Positions 1-6,799 of a DNA stretch of 10,723 nt are shown here, piece by piece. The stretch is from Peptococcaceae bacterium (lineage in GTDB: Bacteria; Bacillota; DSM-12270; Thermacetogeniales; Thermacetogeniaceae). The stretch is taken from the NCBI GenBank assembly GCA_003160265.1, contig PLQY01000089.1:63066-73788 (forward strand), read 5' to 3'. Under the pieces are notes generated by a model. That model did not search any database, was not told the origin of the DNA, and worked only from the letters and a program-made list of their open reading frames with translations. The position numbers were made by a program, and so were the translations under genes. The first letter of the stretch is position 1, and every line of letters begins with the position of its first letter.

Positions 1-255
1 AATCAATGGGATGGCACTTTGGCAGAGTCTGCCAATGATACTGCGAACAAGCTGGCAGGACGACTGTCTACTACCCCGCCTGTCGGCGAGGGCGCTATCG
101 AATGGATTAACGACCCGAACAACACGGGTGATGATGGACTTTACGCTGTAACAGACGGACAGCCTACCCCCGGCTGGTGGGAGGGCGTGAACATGATCTT
201 TCAGGATTTGAATAACACGCCGGGGATATATACAGGTCCGACGCCGAATAGCTAA
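1..255 (+). CDS. C-terminal fragment of an unrecognised protein
   Basis: The reading frame is open from the first base and ends at TAA 253-255, giving the last 84 residues of a protein that begins upstream of the window. The fragment is hydrophilic, with no membrane segment. It is rich in Asn, Asp, Gly, Pro and Trp (for example EWINDPNNTGDDG and PGWWEGVNM), a composition typical of exported or surface proteins and similar in flavour to the exported proteins further downstream. I recognise no family. A TTG at 19 is in frame, but nothing shows it is the start, since the frame continues upstream without a stop. The close spacing to the TadZ-like gene suggests it belongs to the same operon, so a pilus subunit or associated exoprotein is possible (inference only). 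Confidence 0.6.
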   Translation, partial: NQWDGTLAESANDTANKLAGRLSTTPPVGEGAIEWINDPNNTGDDGLYAVTDGQPTPGWWEGVNMIFQDLNNTPGIYTGPTPNS

Positions 256-260
256 ACAAC

Positions 261-317
261 AGAAGGGGGATTGCCGCATTTTTTCCTCATATAAATGAGG
301 CGCTTCCTGCGGCGAAT
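261..317 (+). promoter_or_regulatory. Structured translation-initiation leader of the TadZ-like gene
   Basis: A good Shine-Dalgarno-like tract (AGAAGGGGG, 261-269) lies 25 bases from the first ATG (295), too far for normal initiation. The bases between can fold. ATTGCCGC (270-277) pairs with GCGGCGAAT (309-317), with one bulged G at 314. Inside this, CCTCAT (285-290) pairs perfectly with ATGAGG (295-300) around an ATAA loop, hiding ATG 295. Folding would leave the Shine-Dalgarno about 4 to 7 effective bases from ATG 322 and ATG 325. The pairing is read directly from the sequence; the function is inferred by analogy with phage T4 genes where a hairpin shortens the effective spacing. Confidence 0.45.
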
Positions 318-324
318 AGTGATG

Positions 325-2400
325 ATGCGTGTGCTGATAGTATCGGGGAGACCGGAAGCGATATCGGATTACCTGAAAGAAGCCGGGCACGAAGTGCGGG
401 AATGCCTATCAACCGACATGGCCGGGCGCATGGCTGGAATATATGCGCCTGATGTTGTGATATTCTTGGCTGATGTGCCAGAGGTGCCACCTGTATCGCA
501 CCGTGATGCCTTGAAGGCTCTGCAGGGCTACCGGATCGTGCTTATCGGGGACAAGGCAGATCCGCTGGTGACCTTTGCTGCTGCGCTAGGAGTGAAAGAC
601 TTTGCGTTCTTCCCCGCTAACCCTGCGGCCATCTTGTATTGCGTAAACAACCCGACAAGTCCGGGGGATGCCGCAGATTTGCTGGACAAGACGGATTTGG
701 GCGGTGAAAAATTCGAGGGGGAAAAACCTCGGAAATCCGGATGGCTTAATTTCTTGCGGAACAGGAAACGTGCCGACGATCAACCAGAAGATGAAGGCAA
801 GGCGTTCACCCGGAGCACCGAAGAAGCTCAAGATGTACCAATCCAGGATGTGCAGGCGCAACTAGGTCAACATGTTCAAACCATCCTCAGCCAAAAGCGG
901 GTTGAAAACAACCAACCCGAACCGCCTGAAAACCGGATACCGGAGCCTATACAAAGCGAGGAAGACTATAAAGTAGAAGCGTGGGACGATTCGGCGTGGG
1001 ACGATATGATTGTAGGAACTGATGATATCAAGAAGCCAGAACCGTTTTATCTGGAAACACAAAAGCCAACGCCAGAGCCAACGCCAGAACAAAGTGTTGT
1101 CGAATCAGTTGAGACTACTCACCCCCAGGCAAAAAAAGAATTGTCCGATGCGGATGGCGGTGTTGACGAATGGCAAGATCCGTGGCCGGAACCAGAAACC
1201 ATAGAAAAGACTGCAATCGAAGAGTCAAAAGGAACCGAGGATACGGCTGGTGAAGTGCGGACCGCGGAACCGGTTGGCGAAGCGCAGACTGAATGGCCAG
1301 TTAGTAAAGCGCAGCCCGCGGAACCGGCTAGTGAATCACATGAGCCGGTTGGTGAAGCGCAGGCAGCGGAACCGGTTAGTAGAGTATGCATCCCGGAGCC
1401 GGATGCAGCCCTAAATCCATATATAGTTAATAAAGGAGGGGAAACTCCTAGAGGAGAGATTAATACCACCGGAAGCTTGAATTGGGGCGAAGAACTCCCA
1501 TCAGTTCCCTCTGGAGAAGAACAGACAGCGGAATCCGAACATGAAAACTGGGAGATACCCGCTGAGCCGGAATACCAGGGCGCAAAGGCAATATTCTTTC
1601 AGGCGCGCAAAGCAGCACCGGAGAAAAACAGCTTGCGCTATCTGCCCCACCAGTTGATCGCCGTCTGGTCTCCTGACGGTTGGGCCAAGAGTTACACCGC
1701 CTTCAACCTGGCTGCGCTGGCGGCAGCAAAAGGTTTCGATACCGCCCTGGTAAACTACGACCTGTTATGCCTGGAACTGGATACCTGGTTCGGGGTGAAG
1801 CAGACCGGCATCGGAGATTTCGAGGAGAACAGCGCCGGCGTGATGACCTTCGGGGAAGGTTTCAAGCCGGAATTGGCGTCGCGTTTCTTGAAAAAGCGCG
1901 CCTGGGGGATCAAGTACCTCCCGGCAGGGAACAAGCTGGGCAATATCTGCGCCCCGGGTCTTGATACGGAGGCTCTGGAGCAGACGCTGAAGATCGTCTA
2001 CCAGAGAAACACCGGTGGCAAACCGGCTGTTACCATAGTGGACGCCGGTAGAAGCTATGAGCAGGCGTCAACGATGGCCGCCCTCCGGCAGGCGGCGGTA
2101 GTCCTGATACCGACTGACGGTTCTCCGGCCATTGCAGAAGTGACCAAGAGGCAGATAGAGGAATTGAACCGGCTGGGTTACAGTCCCCGGTTCATCGAGC
2201 TGCTGTTCACGACGCCCGGGAGAAAAGTGTTTCATTTCTGCCAGGAACGCTGCTCGGTGGCGTTCGATTGGATGACCTACCTGATCGACCGTGCTGCCAT
2301 GAAACCGCAGTGCTTAAGGGTAGATGGGCGGAGGGCGTGGGAGGGCGTATTGAACCAGTTGGCTCCGACCGGCGCTGGCAATGTATTTAGAGAACTATAA
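325..2400 (+). CDS. TadZ/CpaE-like pilus assembly protein with long acidic linker
   Basis: Residues are numbered from ATG 325 (691 aa); an in-frame ATG at 295 would add 10 residues. I prefer 325 because the receiver-like fold begins at once (MRVLIVSG) and because of the leader structure upstream. Residues 1-110 look like a response-regulator receiver, but the usual phospho-Asp position after beta 3 is Leu48 (Asp50 is two residues on) and the N-terminal acidic pair is missing, so it is probably a pseudo-receiver. Residues 110-440 form an acidic Pro/Glu-rich linker with 9-residue repeats and scattered Trp-acidic motifs. Residues 440-691 resemble the MinD/ParA-type domain of CpaE/TadZ. The P-loop reads SPDGWAKSY (449-457), keeping Lys455 and Ser456 but lacking the signature Lys and two glycines; Asp573 (VDAG) fits the switch II Asp. 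TadZ proteins are known to combine an atypical receiver with an atypical ATPase domain and to help localise Tad machines. This one is far longer than the usual ~400 residues because of the linker. Confidence 0.75.
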   Translation: MRVLIVSGRPEAISDYLKEAGHEVRECLSTDMAGRMAGIYAPDVVIFLADVPEVPPVSHRDALKALQGYRIVLIGDKADPLVTFAAALGVKDFAFFPANPAAILYCVNNPTSPGDAADLLDKTDLGGEKFEGEKPRKSGWLNFLRNRKRADDQPEDEGKAFTRSTEEAQDVPIQDVQAQLGQHVQTILSQKRVENNQPEPPENRIPEPIQSEEDYKVEAWDDSAWDDMIVGTDDIKKPEPFYLETQKPTPEPTPEQSVVESVETTHPQAKKELSDADGGVDEWQDPWPEPETIEKTAIEESKGTEDTAGEVRTAEPVGEAQTEWPVSKAQPAEPASESHEPVGEAQAAEPVSRVCIPEPDAALNPYIVNKGGETPRGEINTTGSLNWGEELPSVPSGEEQTAESEHENWEIPAEPEYQGAKAIFFQARKAAPEKNSLRYLPHQLIAVWSPDGWAKSYTAFNLAALAAAKGFDTALVNYDLLCLELDTWFGVKQTGIGDFEENSAGVMTFGEGFKPELASRFLKKRAWGIKYLPAGNKLGNICAPGLDTEALEQTLKIVYQRNTGGKPAVTIVDAGRSYEQASTMAALRQAAVVLIPTDGSPAIAEVTKRQIEELNRLGYSPRFIELLFTTPGRKVFHFCQERCSVAFDWMTYLIDRAAMKPQCLRVDGRRAWEGVLNQLAPTGAGNVFREL
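1261..1389 (+). repeat. Imperfect 27-base (9-residue) tandem repeats in the linker
   Basis: About five imperfect units encode the pattern x-A/E-E/W-P-V/A-G/S-x-A-Q: TAEPVGEAQ, TEWPVSKAQ, PAEPASESH, EPVGEAQ (two residues short) and AAEPVSRVC. The DNA repeats are recognisable too, as variants of GGAACCGGTTGGCGAAGCGCAG. They lie within the disordered-looking linker of the TadZ-like protein. A second, shorter repeat (CCAACGCCAGAG, twice) lies near 1068-1091. Such repeats usually change length by slippage or recombination. Confidence 0.75.
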
Positions 2401-2530
2401 CAGAAGTGGGAAAGCAGGAAAAACTGTTCTGCATCGAAATAACAATACAACCCATAACTTCCCGTGGTCTCCCATTGTAAACGTTCTAAAGCTGGATTCA
2501 CGCAACAAGCTTTGATTTGTTAAGTGACAC

Positions 2531-2552
2531 GCCGGGTGTTCCGGCATTTTCT
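2531..2552 (+). terminator. Possible weak intrinsic terminator
   Basis: GCCGG (2531-2535) pairs with CCGGC (2541-2545) around a GTGTT loop and is followed by ATTTTCT. The stem is only 5 bp and the T tract is short and interrupted, so termination would be weak. It lies between the TadZ-like gene and the exoprotein pair, 19 bases upstream of the next Shine-Dalgarno. No convincing sigma-A promoter is visible in the 2401-2584 gap, so it may be a partial terminator or mRNA-stabilising hairpin inside one operon. Confidence 0.35.
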
Positions 2553-2584
2553 ATGTCAGGGGCAAAGAACAGGAGGAGAAAAAC

Positions 2585-3589
2585 TTGAACCTTAACCGTA
2601 AGACCGTAATTATCATGCTTTTCACGACTATGCTTCTTTCCATCATCGTTTTTCCCGCTTTTGTATGGAGTAACAAGGCCATTGCCGATACTACCGGAAG
2701 CACCGGCGCCGGCACTATCCCGATCGATAACGCTGAGTTCGTGATTGGCATGTCCCAGTATTTCGTCAACGACCAGACGCCCGGCATTAGTATGGACGCC
2801 GCGCCGTATATCGACGTCGCCAGCGGGCGCACTCTGGTTCCGGTCCGGTATCTGGGGGATGCCCTGGGTGCCACGACTAACTGGGATGCCAATACCCAGG
2901 AAGTCACCGTGACTACTGCCGTCTACAACATCGCTATGACCATCGGCAGTGCTACCCTGACAGTGAATGGCCAGGCGCAGGCGTTGGACCAGGCCCCGGT
3001 GATCAACAACGGCCGGACGTACCTGCCGGCAAGGTGGGTAGCCAATGCTCTGGGATATCAGGTGGACTGGAACGCCCAGTACCAGATCGTGATCATCTGG
3101 CCGAACGGCACAACGGAGCCGGACTACAGCAACGTGATCACCCAGGCGCAGCAGAAGCCGACCGTGGTAAACGGGTTCAACATCCCGGCGGGGACACTTT
3201 TGGATGTTGATGCTACACTATCACAAGGGGCTCTCACTCTCATTCCAGCAGGTCCCGATCCGGGAGATGGCTATGATGCCATAATGGACTTTACAATTGA
3301 AGGATCCAAGGGAGACGTTCAGGGTCAGGTTACCGATGCCCAGAGCATTCTCTCGCAGACGAAATATTTAGACCCGGCTACTGTCGCCGCCGCCATGGTC
3401 AAGATCAACACTCTGACAACGCTGCAGACAACTATGTTTATTGCAAATAGTGTTGTCTGGAACTCGCCAAATGGTGGCAGTGTATATGTTTATCCCGGGC
3501 CGCTAGATATGTTCAAAGGAAACTGCCAGATTGGAGTTGAGGTCTTCCCAGAACATCTGCAACCGTCCACGGGTTACACGATAGAATAA
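2585..3589 (+). CDS. Exported stalk-domain (Cu_amine_oxidN1) protein
   Basis: 334 residues starting at TTG, placed by an excellent Shine-Dalgarno AGGAGGAG (2571-2578) six bases upstream. Residues 1-34 are a Sec signal peptide: basic N-terminus, hydrophobic core, and likely cleavage after AIA before Asp35. Residues ~50-172 match the copper amine oxidase N-terminal-like stalk domain common in Firmicute surface proteins. The two characteristic half-repeats are clear: GRTLVPVRYLGDALG (81-95) and GRTYLPARWVANALG (143-157), each followed by a W-D/N strand. The ~160 C-terminal residues are not recognised; they hold no membrane anchor, LPXTG motif or S-layer repeat. Despite the family name there is no enzyme domain, so no oxidase activity is implied. 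It sits 17 bases upstream of another exported protein and just before the pilus machinery, suggesting a secreted or pilus-associated surface factor (inference). Confidence 0.85.
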   Translation: MNLNRKTVIIMLFTTMLLSIIVFPAFVWSNKAIADTTGSTGAGTIPIDNAEFVIGMSQYFVNDQTPGISMDAAPYIDVASGRTLVPVRYLGDALGATTNWDANTQEVTVTTAVYNIAMTIGSATLTVNGQAQALDQAPVINNGRTYLPARWVANALGYQVDWNAQYQIVIIWPNGTTEPDYSNVITQAQQKPTVVNGFNIPAGTLLDVDATLSQGALTLIPAGPDPGDGYDAIMDFTIEGSKGDVQGQVTDAQSILSQTKYLDPATVAAAMVKINTLTTLQTTMFIANSVVWNSPNGGSVYVYPGPLDMFKGNCQIGVEVFPEHLQPSTGYTIE

Positions 3590-3606
3590 ACGGAGGTAAA
3601 CCCGAA

Positions 3607-5301
3607 ATGCTATTGAAAAGACTTTCCGCAATCGCGGCGGTCTTTTTTCTTTTGACCGCCTTTTCGTCTCTGGCCTACGCAGATACGTCCAGTGTCGCCT
3701 CCAGCACCGCCGTTGCAACGGCAGAACAGGCAGGCATACCGGCTACTGCAAACGGGGAAGGCTTGCAATACATCGCCCCGCCCACGGAATTGCAGATCAT
3801 GCCGGGAATGGATTACGGTTATCTGGCCTATGGCAGTCCCTTCGATCCCAACAGCAACGGCGTCGACCGCTACATAGGTTATAACCAATTTGGTGAGGCA
3901 ATCGACAACGTGGCCTTCCCTCCTGACGCGGACCCCGACGGGGCCAACTTTGAAAACGAGGATTGGGTTAGCACACCGTGGCTTAGCCCTCAAGTTATGA
4001 GTGAATTTAATGTAAACAATCTGGGCGGATGGGATGGCAGCACTCAGTATCAGGATTCTATCATGGCCGGCGTATATTGGCTCAACACCACCACCGGAGT
4101 GGGCGGCATTGGAAGCAGCACCGGCTACACCATAACCGATTGGGACGGCAACTCTTTATGGGCTAACCTTTACCAGTATGTCAACATCGTGATGCCTCCG
4201 ACAGAGTACACCTGGGGAATGGGAAGAATGTGGCATTCGGTGAACGGCAGTCTCTGGTACGTCACCATTCCACTGCCGCCGTTGGTTGTCGTAGATACGC
4301 CCGTGCTGACCGTAACTCCGCCCTCTGCCACCATTAACGTTGGCGGCACTCAGCAATTCGACGGCATCTGTTACGACAACGGCCAGGTCAACGATGTAAC
4401 GACACAGTCAGCCTGGTCGTCCAGCAGTACGTCTGTAGCCACCATAGGAGCCAATATGGGGGATGCCCAGGGAGCATCGGCGGGCACAACAAACATCGTG
4501 GCAACCTATACGACTCCAGAAGGGACCACCTTAACCGGGACAGCAACCTTGACGGTACAGGCGCAGCAGCAGCCCGGTGACAGCCAGACCGGTGGCAATA
4601 ACTCACCGGGGAATAACAGCCCTCCGGGGGGCAACAACCCATCGGGAGGCAATAATCCGACCGGCCAGGTCTCCGGCGCCCTCAGCTTCACCGCGGTGAG
4701 CCAGGCCGGAACAGTGAGGCCGGCAGACACGGCAGAGTGGACCGACATGGTGACGGCCAGTCTGACATCGGATGCCCCGCCACAGCCAACAGCCTCCAGC
4801 CCCAATTATATAACCGGCTGGACCTGGAGCATATCGAATGTGACGCTGAGTTACCCGACCCAGGCCCAACCGGGGTCGAACGGCGCTGGCGGCTTTTCGT
4901 TCGGCTACGCGGTTGACCCGCCCGGGCAGATGGAAAATGGGGTATATGTAGCAACTACCATGACCCCGGTATCCATGGCGATCCAGAGCAGCAGCACGGC
5001 CAATGCGTCGTTCCGGGAAACATGGTCGCTGGACGGAGCAGGCAACGGAAGAGGCATCTACAGCATCATCAAAAATCCGCCCGGGATCATGGCGGCTACC
5101 GCGACACCATTTGACATCACGGCGGCGTGGACTGTCCAAAGCAACTGGACACTCATGGTCTATGAGGGAAAAAACATGAATGGAAGCCCAATATTCAGTA
5201 CGGAAACTGAATCTCAAAACTATACCGGCGCCTGCGACGGGGTGCTCACGGTTGACGGGTCGGGCGTCAACAGCCTGGGCAATAACAATAACGGCAATTG
5301 A
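3607..5301 (+). CDS. Exported Big_2 (Ig-like) surface protein
   Basis: 564 residues from ATG with Shine-Dalgarno GGAGGT (3592-3597). A signal peptide covers residues 1-25 (KR, hydrophobic run, AYA before Asp26). Residues 26-228 form an unrecognised aromatic-rich region (for example YIGYNQFGEAID and EYTWGMGRMWHS). Residues ~233-318 are a bacterial Ig-like domain of the Big_2 type, with the typical LTVTPPSATINVGGTQQF opening and the later SVATI strand. Residues ~319-357 are a low-complexity Gly/Asn/Pro/Ser linker. The C-terminal ~205 residues look beta-rich and are unassigned, ending in an Asn-rich tail with no sortase signal. Big_2 domains are common in adhesins. The layout of N-domain, Ig-like domain, flexible linker and C-domain fits an extended extracellular protein. 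A strong terminator follows, making this the last gene of the exoprotein pair. Confidence 0.85.
   Translation: MLLKRLSAIAAVFFLLTAFSSLAYADTSSVASSTAVATAEQAGIPATANGEGLQYIAPPTELQIMPGMDYGYLAYGSPFDPNSNGVDRYIGYNQFGEAIDNVAFPPDADPDGANFENEDWVSTPWLSPQVMSEFNVNNLGGWDGSTQYQDSIMAGVYWLNTTTGVGGIGSSTGYTITDWDGNSLWANLYQYVNIVMPPTEYTWGMGRMWHSVNGSLWYVTIPLPPLVVVDTPVLTVTPPSATINVGGTQQFDGICYDNGQVNDVTTQSAWSSSSTSVATIGANMGDAQGASAGTTNIVATYTTPEGTTLTGTATLTVQAQQQPGDSQTGGNNSPGNNSPPGGNNPSGGNNPTGQVSGALSFTAVSQAGTVRPADTAEWTDMVTASLTSDAPPQPTASSPNYITGWTWSISNVTLSYPTQAQPGSNGAGGFSFGYAVDPPGQMENGVYVATTMTPVSMAIQSSSTANASFRETWSLDGAGNGRGIYSIIKNPPGIMAATATPFDITAAWTVQSNWTLMVYEGKNMNGSPIFSTETESQNYTGACDGVLTVDGSGVNSLGNNNNGN
4585..4668 (+). repeat. 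Short Gly-Asn-Asn-(Pro/Ser) coding repeats
   Basis: About five imperfect copies of a GG(C/G)AA(T/C)AA(C/T) core with Pro/Ser codons between them encode GGNNSPGNNSPPGGNNPSGG and similar. It is the flexible linker between the Big_2 domain and the C-terminal domain of the 564-residue exported protein. Confidence 0.7.
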
Positions 5302-5338
5302 AGTCAACAGAGTAGGGCAAAGGATTACAAAAGCGCCT

Positions 5339-5382
5339 GCGACAGCGTCCGGACCAAACGGATCCGGACGCTGTCGCTTTTT
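5339..5382 (+). terminator. Strong intrinsic terminator abutting the ATPase ribosome binding site
   Basis: A perfect 15-bp stem is formed by GCGACAGCGTCCGGA (5339-5353) and its exact complement TCCGGACGCTGTCGC (5363-5377), with a 9-base loop and an immediate TTTTT tract (5378-5382). This is a textbook Rho-independent terminator. The T tract ends one base before the Shine-Dalgarno (5384-5390) of the downstream ATPase gene, leaving no room for a promoter between them. It may therefore act as a partial terminator that lowers expression of the machinery genes relative to the exported proteins. Confidence 0.92.
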
Positions 5383-5397
5383 CAGGAGGTGTTTTGG

Positions 5398-6795
5398 TTG
5401 CCGCTGGAAGTAGAGAGCAACGACTGGGCTGTACAGGTCGAACAGGAGAAGGAGAGGATCATCGAAGACATCGCCTCACAACTTTCGAGAGACAACCCCG
5501 GCCTGTTCTCAAGTTCACTGAGCGGTGATTCCTATGCGAATGTCGAGCGGATCGTCCGCAGCGCCGTTCTGACCCGCCAGGACTTGATGCCCGGCGAGAT
5601 TGACGGCGTGGTGACGGCCATCACTGGGCAGGCATCCGGATACGGCCCCCTGTTGGAGTTCTTTGTCGGCCCAGATGCCAGCGAGATCACGGAGGTGCTG
5701 GTCAACCCCACGATAGACGGCCCGGTGGTCTTTTACGGTAAACACGGGCGAAGCTGTCCAGCCGGTGGGGTGTATTTCAAGGATAACGAGGAAGTCTCCC
5801 GATACTGTCAAAAGGTTTGCGAGGATATTGGCCGTCCGTTCACAACAGATTCTCCGATGGTGGACGCCTGGTTGAAGGACGGCTCCCGGATCACCGTGAT
5901 GGGCTACAAAGTCTCTCCCCTGGGAGTGGCGATCGCAATCAGGAAGTCTCCCTTGGTGCGGCCACCCTTGCCGCTCTCGAAGCTGGTGGAGTTCGGCACA
6001 CTGCCGAAACTGATCGCCGATCTCCTGGTTGACGTGCTTGTCAAAGGCCACGCCAACCTGGGGGTATTCGGCAGGACCGACTCGGGCAAGACTGCCTTTT
6101 TGAGAGCGTTGGGGCAGCATATCGATCCCATCGAGCGGGTGATCATCGGCGAGACCTCTTACGAGCTGTCATTTCCCCATTTAAAGAACTGCATCAATCT
6201 GACGGAGGTGGTTTACGGCTCCAACAAGATCGTCAACATGACCCAGATCTGCGAGGCAATTAACCGGAACAACCCTGACCGGGCGCTGGTGGGCGAGGTG
6301 CGGGGCGGCGAGATCGTAGCCGCATCCGAGATCGCCGAATCGACGTCGGGCGGGTTCTGGACTACCGGTCACGCCGGGGGCGTCAACGAGTTGCGGAGCC
6401 GCATCCCCAAGATGTTTGCCCGGGGCGGCATGAACCTTGCCAGGGAGTATGTCGATGAGCAGATCCGCTGCATGTTTCATTTCCTGATCTTCCTGGACAA
6501 AGACTCTGCCGGCCAGCGCATCCTGATCTCCCTGATCGAAGTGACGGATGAGGGCTACAGAACAATCGTCAGGTTCGACGAGGATGAGTTCGCCCGCACC
6601 GGGAAGAGGCGCTGGTTATACGAGAACGCCATCACCGGCGCTCGTCTGTCGCGGTTAGCTTTCAGGGGGGCGGACATCCGGCCGGAGTATGAGACTGCCA
6701 GGTCGACGCCCCTGTACTCGGAAGATGAACAATCATGTACTCCGCATTCTTTAAGGCCGGGCGTTAGCCCGGATGTAGAGGAATGGAGGGAATGA
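5398..6795 (+). CDS. cpaF: CpaF/TadA-family pilus assembly ATPase
   Basis: 465 residues from TTG 5398. An upstream in-frame GTG at 5389 lies inside the Shine-Dalgarno AGGAGGT (5384-5390); TTG 5398 sits seven bases after it and is the better start. This is the secretion ATPase that powers Tad pilus assembly as a cytoplasmic hexamer. N-terminal domain signatures include YGPLLEFFVGPDASEI and DGSRITVMGY followed by IAIRKSP. Walker A is GRTDSGKT (225-232, Lys231, Thr232). The Asp-box region is GETSYEL (Glu252, Glu256). Walker B is ALVGEVRGGE (Glu300, Arg302), and the His box is TTGHAGG (His325). Unusual points are Asp-Ser in the Walker A loop and HAG in place of the family's common HAN; the key catalytic residues are all present. 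The last ~45 residues are an acidic, poorly conserved-looking tail containing a DNA palindrome. It is followed after four bases by the TadB-like gene. Confidence 0.93.
   Translation: MPLEVESNDWAVQVEQEKERIIEDIASQLSRDNPGLFSSSLSGDSYANVERIVRSAVLTRQDLMPGEIDGVVTAITGQASGYGPLLEFFVGPDASEITEVLVNPTIDGPVVFYGKHGRSCPAGGVYFKDNEEVSRYCQKVCEDIGRPFTTDSPMVDAWLKDGSRITVMGYKVSPLGVAIAIRKSPLVRPPLPLSKLVEFGTLPKLIADLLVDVLVKGHANLGVFGRTDSGKTAFLRALGQHIDPIERVIIGETSYELSFPHLKNCINLTEVVYGSNKIVNMTQICEAINRNNPDRALVGEVRGGEIVAASEIAESTSGGFWTTGHAGGVNELRSRIPKMFARGGMNLAREYVDEQIRCMFHFLIFLDKDSAGQRILISLIEVTDEGYRTIVRFDEDEFARTGKRRWLYENAITGARLSRLAFRGADIRPEYETARSTPLYSEDEQSCTPHSLRPGVSPDVEEWRE
6757..6772 (+). repeat. Palindrome/hairpin in the 3' end of the ATPase gene
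   Basis: CCGGGC (6757-6762) and GCCCGG (6767-6772) form a perfect 6-bp stem closed by a GTTA tetraloop. It is translated as part of the ATPase tail (RPGVSPD) and ends 12 bases before the TadB-like Shine-Dalgarno GGAGGG (6785-6790). It could modulate coupled translation or mRNA decay, or be a copy of an interspersed REP-like palindrome. There is no T tract, so it is not an intrinsic terminator. Confidence 0.6.
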
Positions 6796-6799
6796 GGTC

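Noticed and set aside
271..294. Seven-codon leader peptide (TTG to TAA) just before ATG 295
   Set aside because: The TTG is only one base from the Shine-Dalgarno tract, too close to initiate well; the RNA fold explains the spacing better.
2401..2584. c-di-GMP or other riboswitch before the exoprotein genes
   Set aside because: I could not find the conserved c-di-GMP-I core elements or another known aptamer pattern; only a small GC hairpin is visible.
2801..3110. Amine oxidase enzyme
   Set aside because: Only the N-terminal-like stalk fold is present; there is no catalytic domain or topaquinone site, so an enzymatic call is unsupported.
4603..5307. 234-codon open frame on the minus strand
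   Set aside because: It lies entirely opposite the Big_2 protein gene, has no ribosome binding site I can see and gives an Arg/His-rich translation without domains; it is a GC-driven shadow.
5515..6120. 201-codon open frame on the minus strand
   Set aside because: Antisense to the conserved ATPase core; its composition is low in recognisable motifs and the plus-strand gene explains the sequence.
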